Source of the DNA: Meandrina meandrites
Lineage: Eukaryota > Cnidaria > Anthozoa > Scleractinia > Meandrinidae
NCBI GenBank assembly: GCA_963693305.1
Contig: OY855916.1
Coordinates: 4,890,001 to 4,954,000, forward strand
Length of the DNA stretch: 64,000 nucleotides
Direction: 5' to 3'
Positions 54,649-62,000 of the stretch are shown here, piece by piece. The notes under the pieces were generated by a model that searched no databases, was not told the origin of the DNA, and saw nothing but the letters and a program-made list of their open reading frames with translations. The stretch's first letter is position 1, and every line of letters begins with the position of its first letter. The position numbers and the translations under genes were made by a program.

Positions 54649-55096
54649 TGTCCCCTTAACTGATTATGACTTGCAGCGATGGTGCCAATACTTGAAAATC
54701 CCCATCAAAGGTATATTTGCGAGAGACGAGTGGGGTGAACCCCACACCCCAAAGCGGGTGAAAAACCACTCCCCTTGTATAATCAACATGGATGATCTTG
54801 GAGGGCCAGGCACCCATTGGGTATGCTGCTGGGATGGAACTGAATACTTCGACTCTTTCGGTTTACCTCCACCCGCGGAATGGGAAATTGAGTTGATTCT
54901 TGAAGGTAAACAGACCTTTCTTCGGAATGACAACCAGCTTCAGGAGGAATTCAGTGTGCGCTGCGGCTACTACTGTTTGCTTTTCCTGAATGAGCGTAAC
55001 AAAGGGCGGACATTTCGAGATATTTTGAGCATGTTTTCTGAAAATACGCACGCCAACGAGGCTGTGGTGAAGGATTATTTTACACATAAAGTATAG
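54554..55096 (+). CDS. adenain-type (Ulp1-like) cysteine protease, no own ATG
   Basis: The open frame has the protease fold of adenovirus maturation proteases and Ulp1 enzymes. LTDYDLQRWCQYLKIPIKGI begins the domain (about 54655), GTHWVC supplies the catalytic His, YFDSFGLPPP the Asp, LQEEFSVRCGYYCLLF the oxyanion Gln and the nucleophile Cys. It would process virion precursors. No ATG precedes the domain in this frame; the frame is open back to GTG 54554 inside the basic gene. Between the two genes is an A8 run, and the protease frame is +1 relative to the upstream gene. Either ribosomal/transcriptional slippage joins them, or one base was gained or lost in the run, or a spliced leader is used. 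The stop TAG overlaps the start motif of the next gene. Confidence 0.85.
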   Translation: MERVCASTLRHICARHHLLVLGVTKKKPAFVDVPLTDYDLQRWCQYLKIPIKGIFARDEWGEPHTPKRVKNHSPCIINMDDLGGPGTHWVCCWDGTEYFDSFGLPPPAEWEIELILEGKQTFLRNDNQLQEEFSVRCGYYCLLFLNERNKGRTFRDILSMFSENTHANEAVVKDYFTHKV

Positions 55097-55098
55097 AG

Positions 55099-55428
55099 AT
55101 GGAGGTATACTGTGTGAAAGAAAAACGCTTTACGCCTAATGTGAGGGAAAGTGTAAAAATTACAACCACAAAAAATGGCAGAAGACTGCTCAGAGTAAAA
55201 TGCGCAAGCTGCGGCATTACCAAGACAAGGTTCATACCAGTGATCGGAGACAAAAAAGGCGGCGCGTTGTCGTCGAGAAGGGGACCTTCGACTGTTGATA
55301 AAATTGCGTATGTTGCCTCGAACTTTGTGACCCCTGCCCCCAGTTTCGCTGCAGCGGCCAAAATACTCGGAAGCCAAGCTTTGAAAGGGGTTACAGACAA
55401 CGTAAAGTATTTTAGGAAGAACCGTTAG
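55099..55428 (+). CDS. YCVK-module protein 1 (cysteine module + hydrophobic tail)
   Basis: 109 residues. Residues 1-45 are the module MEVYCVKEKRFTPN, then TTTKNGRRLLRVKCASCGIT and KTRF, with cysteines at 5, 35 and 38. It resembles the DUF5679 zinc-ribbon-like family of large DNA viruses and bacteria, except that the second cysteine of the first pair is Glu8. The remaining part is small-residue rich (YVASNFVTPAPSFAAAAKIL) and may be membrane-active. Function unknown. TATAG overlapping the protease stop is at 55092-55096. The same module opens the next two genes. Confidence 0.75.
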   Translation: MEVYCVKEKRFTPNVRESVKITTTKNGRRLLRVKCASCGITKTRFIPVIGDKKGGALSSRRGPSTVDKIAYVASNFVTPAPSFAAAAKILGSQALKGVTDNVKYFRKNR

Positions 55429-55457
55429 TTAAAGTGAATTTAGCTTATTTATATAGG

Positions 55458-56021
55458 ATGGATGTTTACTGTGTGAAAGAAAAGCGCTTCACACCTAATG
55501 TGGTGGGAAGTGAAAAAATTACAACCGCAAAAAACGGCAGAAAACTGCTTAAAGTAAAATGCGCCAGCTGCGGCATTACCAAGACAAGATTCGTTTCTAA
55601 TAAAACACAAAGTGGTGCTGCTCAAGAAGGAGGTAATATTTTTGATCCAATTTTTAAGTTGACCGCAAGCGCTTTACCCAAAAAGAAGAGAGAAGAACTT
55701 GCACGCGCTGAAAAAAGAATGTTTGGAGGTGGCGTTCTTGATACAGTTGGAAATACAGCAGCTGAAGCTTTCTTTGAGTATGGAGTTCCTTATTTAGCCA
55801 AACAGGGTGTTAAACAAGGAAGATACTTTGCAAGCGAGTTTCTGAGACAACCAGAGTATCAGAAGAAGTTAGCCAATAAAGCCAAACCAATCGCGGGAAA
55901 AGCTGTTAATTACACAATTGATGCTTTGTCTGGGGATTTGTTGACTAAAGCCTCAAACAGATTAAGACCAAAAGATATGATACCGGGAAATAAGTTGAAA
56001 GGTGGGTGTCATAATTTGTAA
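55458..56021 (+). CDS. YCVK-module protein 2 (module + helical tail)
   Basis: 187 residues starting at ATG 55458 (the longer open frame from GTG 55434 runs through the TATATAGG motif and is unlikely). The module with YCVKEKR, NGRKLLKVKCASCGITKTRF is followed by a different C-terminus: IFDPIFKLTASALPKKKREE, an alanine-rich stretch and RYFASEFLRQPEYQKK, then NYTIDALSGDLLTKASNRL. This looks like an amphipathic helical protein; a minor capsid or membrane-interacting role is possible but unproven. TATATA lies at 55450-55455, two bases from the ATG. Confidence 0.75.
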   Translation: MDVYCVKEKRFTPNVVGSEKITTAKNGRKLLKVKCASCGITKTRFVSNKTQSGAAQEGGNIFDPIFKLTASALPKKKREELARAEKRMFGGGVLDTVGNTAAEAFFEYGVPYLAKQGVKQGRYFASEFLRQPEYQKKLANKAKPIAGKAVNYTIDALSGDLLTKASNRLRPKDMIPGNKLKGGCHNL

Positions 56022-56033
56022 TTATTATATAGG

Positions 56034-56912
56034 ATGGAGGTTTACTGTGTGAAAGAAAAGCGTTTCACACCCAACGTACCGGGAAGTGAAAAAAACACTA
56101 CCACAAAAAATGGTAGAAGGCTGCTTAAAGTAAAATGCGCAAGTTGTGGCATTACCAAGACACGATTCGTCAGTGGGGTAAACCCCACACCCCATGGTAA
56201 ACCCCAAAGTGGTGGTAATTATGATATGAGAATTTACGCGGGTAATCGGGTAGATGACCCAACAAACCCTCTTTACCAACGTGGTGGGGGTTTTGATTTG
56301 CATAAAGCTATTGGCAAGCTGCCTAAGCCAAAAAAGGGGTGGACGCTTCCTGGTCATAACTACACAGGGCCGTACAATCCTCTTGAAAAACAGCTTTCTT
56401 ACGACCCCAAGACGGGAAAGATCTTGAAGATTTATCAGCAACCCACAGGCGCCACGGACGCAGTTGCAATGCAGCATGATGTTGATTATGCCGTCTGTGC
56501 AGGCAAGAAAAACGAGAAAGGCTGCAAACATGATGCTGACAAAAAAATGGTGAAGGCACTTGACGCTATTCCAAAAAATAAACGGCAATGGGGTCATGCC
56601 GCGGCGCGCAACGCAATCAGCTCGAAGCAAAAAGTAGGATTGGGTGTCGGTGAAACGATCAATAAAAATATCGGCGAAAAAATTCCGGGCTTTCAACCGG
56701 CTCAAGATGTGGCTGCTGCTATCATGGCTGTCACAGGTGGTGATAAGGATTTGTTTAAAAAGTATTGGAGTGGTGCCATCGCAAAAGGTGCCTTCAACAA
56801 GAAAACCGGTCTGTTTAGCAAAAAGTTTTGGACACACCCTAAAAATACAACTGGGCCATGTAATCAGATTGTATATAAAAATGGGAAATGGCATAACCAA
56901 TATTGCGACTAG
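56034..56912 (+). CDS. YCVK-module protein 3 with phospholipase A2 domain
   Basis: 292 residues. The N-terminal module (1-45) matches the two preceding genes. A PLA2 domain of the parvovirus-VP1/Phospholip_A2_4 type follows: the calcium-loop-like LPGHNYTGPYNPL at 105-117 and the catalytic HDVDYA at 148-153 after GATDAVAMQ. In parvoviruses this domain lies in a capsid protein and opens the endosomal membrane; a similar entry role is inferred here. Residues about 190-290 are glycine/lysine-rich with KYWSGAIAKGAFNKKTGLF. TATATA at 56026-56031 precedes the ATG by two bases. Confidence 0.82.
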   Translation: MEVYCVKEKRFTPNVPGSEKNTTTKNGRRLLKVKCASCGITKTRFVSGVNPTPHGKPQSGGNYDMRIYAGNRVDDPTNPLYQRGGGFDLHKAIGKLPKPKKGWTLPGHNYTGPYNPLEKQLSYDPKTGKILKIYQQPTGATDAVAMQHDVDYAVCAGKKNEKGCKHDADKKMVKALDAIPKNKRQWGHAAARNAISSKQKVGLGVGETINKNIGEKIPGFQPAQDVAAAIMAVTGGDKDLFKKYWSGAIAKGAFNKKTGLFSKKFWTHPKNTTGPCNQIVYKNGKWHNQYCD

Positions 56913-56943
56913 ATTACACATTTTTTAAACACATATATAAGAA

Positions 56944-57462
56944 ATGGATTCTGCAACAAAATTCAGGCGAGATGAAATAGAAATGATAAAGAAAAATCTT
57001 GAAAACCAGTTGGTGCACTACTACCAAACCTCAGCCAAGTTTAAACGGTGGCACACGCGGTGTCAAACAGTATGCGCGTTAACAGGTGGAGTTGCTACCA
57101 TTCTTACAGGCTCTGGGCTGGCCGCTTCTCTTTCTGTGGTTGGCGTTGTTGTTGGAGCCCCTTTAATCGCAACTGCCACCTTGTTTTCATTGGTGTCAAC
57201 CTCCTCCATCGTCACCGTCAAATTTTTCCTGCGTAAAGCGAAAAAACACGAAAAAATACAAACTTTGGCTGAAGCTACGCTGAGCTCAATCAACTCTCTC
57301 ATATCAACCGCTCTTGAAGATGGTAAAATCTCAGACAGTGAGTACCAAGATATTATCAAAAAGTACAACAGCTTTACTACTGCAAAGACAAAACTGCGTT
57401 TTTCAAACCACACTGACGGCGGGGTAAAGGTTAACAGAACATCAAAGACAACTTCTGTTTAA
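56944..57462 (+). CDS. two-transmembrane-helix protein
   Basis: 172 residues. A charged N-terminal helix (DEIEMIKKNLENQLVHYY) leads to a hydrophobic hairpin at about residues 45-97, ALTGGVATILTGSGLAASLS and VVGVVVGAPLIATATLF, then FFLRKAKKHEKIQTLAEATL and an EF-hand-like acidic segment ALEDGKISDSEYQDIIKKY. The pattern of helix, TM hairpin, helix is common in Polinton genes near the virion cluster; a membrane role is inferred. TATATAA at 56934-56940 is three bases from the ATG. Its TAA overlaps the stop codon of the convergent gene by two bases. Confidence 0.75.
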   Translation: MDSATKFRRDEIEMIKKNLENQLVHYYQTSAKFKRWHTRCQTVCALTGGVATILTGSGLAASLSVVGVVVGAPLIATATLFSLVSTSSIVTVKFFLRKAKKHEKIQTLAEATLSSINSLISTALEDGKISDSEYQDIIKKYNSFTTAKTKLRFSNHTDGGVKVNRTSKTTSV

Positions 57463-58034
57463 TGGTGGGAACCCTGATACCTGTAATAAATAATTTGTTT
57501 TAACATTTCTTCTCTCCACCATTCGTTGAAACTTTTTTCAGCTTTATTTCTGGTTTGTACCATCTTCGGCAATCTTTTCATGAGCTTTTTCAGTATTGCA
57601 TTTTTCGCCGGCCAATCGATAGGTGAGACCTTTTGAAAATAGTTGTATAAAAAACAAACGTAGTTACACGACCCGGGGTAGCAACTCAGTTGCTGATTCC
57701 GCTTGAACTGGTGAATGACATTACCCAAAAAGGTCAGCCCCATATTGTCACCAACCTGATCTAAAGAAATGCCGGCTTTTTTTAGTACCGCAAGTAAATA
57801 CCACAGTTTGAGGTGGTGTCTCTTCTCTCCAGGGGGCTCATCTGGCAGATAGCAACAGAGTTGCTGATCCCGTGGGTAAAAGTCAAGATCTTTTTCGGGT
57901 TTGATTTCTTTTATTTTTGCTTCCTGCTGTTTTATCAACGTTTCTTTTAGCTGTTCACGGTTCGCTGGGTGCTTTTCCACCAACATTTTGATAAGCTGTT
58001 CGTAAGGGTTTTCCAAACTCATTTTTTCAGCCAT
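57459..58034 (-). CDS. unknown protein, helical, with palindrome-derived segments
   Basis: 191 residues if started at the ATG whose first base is 58034, which follows TATATA (58036-58041) by one base; the longer frame from 58052 would run across that motif. Sequence: NPYEQLIKMLVEKHPANREQ, a basic helix, DQQLCCYLPDEPPGE, a helical middle, NQQLSCYPGSCNYVCFL, and a basic C-terminus KAEKSFNEWWREEMLKQ. No family recognised. The two QQLxCY segments are encoded by copies of the TAGCAACTCAGTTGCTG palindromic sequence (57679 and 57850), read in reverse. Divergent from the integrase gene, convergent with the TM gene. Confidence 0.7.
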   Translation of the reverse strand: MAEKMSLENPYEQLIKMLVEKHPANREQLKETLIKQQEAKIKEIKPEKDLDFYPRDQQLCCYLPDEPPGEKRHHLKLWYLLAVLKKAGISLDQVGDNMGLTFLGNVIHQFKRNQQLSCYPGSCNYVCFLYNYFQKVSPIDWPAKNAILKKLMKRLPKMVQTRNKAEKSFNEWWREEMLKQIIYYRYQGSHH

Positions 58035-58035
58035 G

Positions 58036-58041
58036 TATATA
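58036..58041. promoter_or_regulatory. TATATA motif, divergent gene pair
   Basis: This lies between ATG 58034 (minus) and ATG 58063 (plus, integrase). It supports the shorter minus-strand start and repeats the divergent-promoter arrangement seen at 50588. Confidence 0.5.
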
Positions 58042-58062
58042 TGGCCGTGCATAATTATTTAA

Positions 58063-59049
58063 ATGGATAGAAAATTAGAGCGGCATTATTACAGCCCGCA
58101 GGGTTACTGGAAAGGCATTTCTGCCATTAAAAAATTAGCGGTCGCTGCGAAGGTTCCTGAAGTTATTGCCAAAGAATGGTTGTTCAAACAAGCGCTCTGG
58201 CAGATTTACCTCCCCGCACCGCGCTATATTCCTCGCCTAAAATTCGACGTGCCTACGCCCAACAAAGTGCATCAGGCAGATCTTCTTTTTCTACCACATG
58301 ACAAAGTGGGCCGTAGCACTTACAAATACGCGCTTACTGTTGTTGACATTGCCAGCAGATTCAAAGAAGCTCAGCCTTTAACTTCTAAAAACTCTGATGA
58401 GGTTGCCAAAGCTTTTAAGACAATTTATACACGTGGACCTTTGAAATGGCCTCAACTACTGCAGGTTGATCCTGGGCGTGAATTTATGGGCGCTGTTATA
58501 AAAGAAATGGAAAATCACAAAACTTCTATCAGACGTGGTCACCCTGAAATACATAGAGACCAAGCTATTGTTGAACGTTTCAATCGTACCTTGGCTGAGC
58601 GTTTGTTTGGCCACCAGTACGCCGTTGAAATGCGTTCACCTGAGGGTTTGCGGTCTACAGAGTGGGTAAAAAGGCTTCCCTCGGTTGTTTCTGCTCTAAA
58701 CAACCAAGTCACTCGATTGATTGGTATGAAACCTGCTGCCGCTATCAAGAAAAAACATGTTTATGCGGAGCCATCAACCAAATATTTGAGACCTGTTGGA
58801 GAAAATGAAAAAAAGCTCCCCTCCATAGTTTTGGTTCGGTATTTGTACGAACCTGGTGAGCTTGAAGGTGGGACGAAAAGAGCTACTGATCCAATCTGGT
58901 CTTTGAAAGTTTACAATATTGAACGATCTTTTACCAAACCGAATCAGCCTGTTCTCTACTATTTGTCTGACGGTCCCAAACGTGGTTTTGTACGTGAAGA
59001 ACTGCTTGTTGTACCTCCAAACACACAATTACCTCCGGCTGTGAACTAA
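58063..59049 (+). CDS. retroviral-type integrase (rve, DDE)
   Basis: 328 residues. The catalytic core has Asp73 (HQADLLFL), Asp136 (LQVDPGREFMG) and Glu171 (AIVERFNRTL), the D,D-35-E arrangement of retroviral integrases. The C-terminal part, TDPIWSLKVYNIERSF then FVREELLVVPP, has the shape of the chromo/SH3-like tail of Polinton integrases. It would cut and join the element ends to the target, making the flanking duplication. No HHCC zinc motif is evident at the N-terminus. Its stop (59047-59049) overlaps the stop of the polymerase gene on the other strand. Confidence 0.93.
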   Translation: MDRKLERHYYSPQGYWKGISAIKKLAVAAKVPEVIAKEWLFKQALWQIYLPAPRYIPRLKFDVPTPNKVHQADLLFLPHDKVGRSTYKYALTVVDIASRFKEAQPLTSKNSDEVAKAFKTIYTRGPLKWPQLLQVDPGREFMGAVIKEMENHKTSIRRGHPEIHRDQAIVERFNRTLAERLFGHQYAVEMRSPEGLRSTEWVKRLPSVVSALNNQVTRLIGMKPAAAIKKKHVYAEPSTKYLRPVGENEKKLPSIVLVRYLYEPGELEGGTKRATDPIWSLKVYNIERSFTKPNQPVLYYLSDGPKRGFVREELLVVPPNTQLPPAVN

Positions 59050-62000
59050 ATATGATATTCGATTGGTTCGGTGTGTATGCCGTCAGACAGTACCCATCGT
59101 TTGTCATAGTATGCACTCAACCCCAGCTTCTCCTGTTCGTAAGTTACTATATTCCCGTCCCGCATCCGGAATCCGCGGTTTGTTGCCATGTCTTTGTTGC
59201 CTTCCAACGCCGCCTTAAAACGGTACCAGCTTATTTCGTTTTGGTTCTTAGACATACCTTTTGTACTTAGCTTCTTTTTTATTTCGTTTTTATCTGTGTG
59301 GTTGTCCGCATAATAACATTTGGAGCAGAGCGCTATCATCCGCTCCCCCTCAAACTCCTGCTTAAACAGACCGGGTGTTCTACCACTCCACTTGTCCCAT
59401 GCCAACCAATTCTTTTTTTCTTTCTCGAATTCTTCTCTCAGCTCCGGCTTTACGATGTCTTCGAGCTTTTTTCCTGATATTGCCATATAGTTGCTGTCAG
59501 TGTCCATCTGGATCAGCTCAAAATCTTTTCTGTCTAAGTACCTGTCCAAGAAATCATAATAAAATTCTAACATCCGCAGCTTGGCCAGCTGATATACCGT
59601 GATTCCTATCTGAAATGGGCGTCTGATTGTTATCCGCGGTTTCCGGCTTTCTAACTCATACGCCTCTCCAATTTCATCTAGATTTGAAAAATATGCGCTT
59701 CTCAATGCTCGGTCAACCACTTTCTCATCTTTTGTGTAGATTACGTTGGTTTGCCGCTCTAAGGCTTCGATCAGCTTTCCGTAGCCGCTGTTTCCCAACA
59801 GTTTGAATATATCTGCCAGCAGTGCTTTGCTTTTTTCTACATCTCCTGTCCGGCGGGCCTCCGTGACTTGTTCTACGAACCAGGGGAAGATTTTTACCGG
59901 TTTGTAGTCAATTGTCCGATATACCTTTGTTATTTCCGCCCCGTGGTTTATATACCATTTCAACAGCGGTGCATATAGTAGTATCCTCTTTGCCGACAAA
60001 GCTCCCACGAGTTTTCTCCCGTCTCCGCGGTTTCTGCCTGTATCTGTCAAGTATTTGATCATATGCTCGGGTACTGCTTTCGCCGGCACCACTTTGTTGT
60101 AGAAAAATGGGCACATTTCTTCAAACTTTGGGTGTAAGCGCTTCGGAATCTCTATGTCTACTTCCGCAAACCCAAACCAGCTTCCTTCTTTGAGATTTTG
60201 CGTTAGTACTATGGGCATTACCATATCGTCATCGTAGTGTTCAACTCTTTCTTTTCCGCAGGGCATATCTTTTAACATTGTGGAGAGATACAGCGCGTTG
60301 GCATCGTAGCCGAGAATGTTTTCACATATTTTTGAATCAGCAAACTGATGTGACCTTATTCTGGTTTTTCCCACTTCATGGTATCTTGTGAATACCAAAC
60401 TTGGACCTCCCACTACCGCTCCTTTTAACATATCATATGCTTCTTTACTTGGGGCGTATAGTTCCGCTTTGCGTTCTATTGCACCTTTTAGCAAGTAATG
60501 CAAACTTACACCTGGGATGCTGACTGCATCTTTCATTATGTCGATCCCCTTTTCTGTGTAGAAGTTTTTCATTTTTTGCAGCGCCTCTAATCCTGGGGCT
60601 ACATCTAGATTGTTGTAGTACCGCACCCAGTCTTTAAATGTTTTCATCCCCTCTTCCCAGAACGTTCGTTTGCAGGCTTTCCATTCTGTCAGTTTTAATG
60701 TAAAGCCTCCTTTCAATTTTGAGTACCAATCTGGGTAATCCGGCAATCCTGGGTTATCCAGCTTTTTAATATCGTCGAACCACTCGTATGGGAGCCATGA
60801 TTTTTTTGTCTCGCAGTCATAGGCTTTTACCCATTTCTCGTATGAGGTTCCTGGGCCGAGGTAGTTCATTATGTCTAGAAAACGGAAGCCTGATGTCAGT
60901 AAAAACATTATTTTGTTACTGTTCTTCGCCACTCTGACTTTGCTTGCTGTGTCCGCCAGCTTTTTCACGAAGTGTGTCTTTATTAGATTGAGATCGTATT
61001 TCCCCGAGTTGAAACCCAGGACTGGGACCTGATCACACCATTCTTCTATTTTTTTCTTTTGATCTTTTGGTATCAGGTTGATGTCTGCTGGCATATATTC
61101 ATCTCTTACTCGTTTCCTGATGTTTTTTCCGCGTCTTTCTAACTCTTCTGCGAACTTGCGGATCAACTCTGTGGGATTTTTTTCACATATGTGGGTCACC
61201 TTCGACACTTTTTTTCCGTCTTGTGTGATGGTGCTTTCTAGGGTGTCTCCGATGCTTACCGAGACTGGGACATGTACGTTCTCGATTGTGAGTCTGTCTG
61301 TCAGCTCCTTCCGCTGATTTTTGTCTCCGTATGCCTCAAAATCATACAAAATTGCATGCGGGTAACTTTTTGTTTTTGCTTCTGGGAGTTCTTCTACATA
61401 TTTGTCTCCGACTTCGCACGCCCAACACTCTATTACTTTGTATCCCGCTTTTCTGAGATAAGCTGTACGTCTCTTTGTTGCTTGGTAAAGTTCTTCTCTT
61501 GTTCTTCCACAATGTTCTATTACTGTGTTTCGATCACGGTAACATTTTGGACACCCGTGCCAGTGGCATCCGTGATATTGTAGAACCAGTTTTCTCTCAT
61601 GGTTATACCCGTCAACTGGCCTTTTTTCTATCCAACGTTCTCCCCCATGTCCTGACATTGCGTGGGCTATTGGAATTTTCCAGTGCTTTGCCACGTACTC
61701 CAACCACTTTATTGATTCTTTTGAGGCTTTTTGCCACGGATAAAATGCTTTCTGGTAAGCTGACTGCGGCGCTTCCACCTTTTCGCCTGGGCAATCTATT
61801 ACAGTTTCCCCTTGGGCGCATCTTTCTGCGTGACGTTGGAGATTGGAAACCTTTGTGAATCTTGCGTGACAATGGTTGCATTCGTAATTTTTCGCTAACT
61901 TTGTTATGTCTTTTATCAAAAAGGCGTGCTCCCCGTGAATTCCTATTGTCATTATGTTTTTTAACTTTGGTGAGGGATTTCTTATCAGATGCCATACTAC

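Noticed and set aside
55434..55457. Upstream extension of YCVK-module protein 2
   Set aside because: Begins at GTG, translates through the TATATAGG start motif, and lacks a counterpart in the two sister genes.
56025..56921. 298-codon minus-strand frame over the PLA2 gene
   Set aside because: No family features; the plus strand carries recognisable modules and a start motif.
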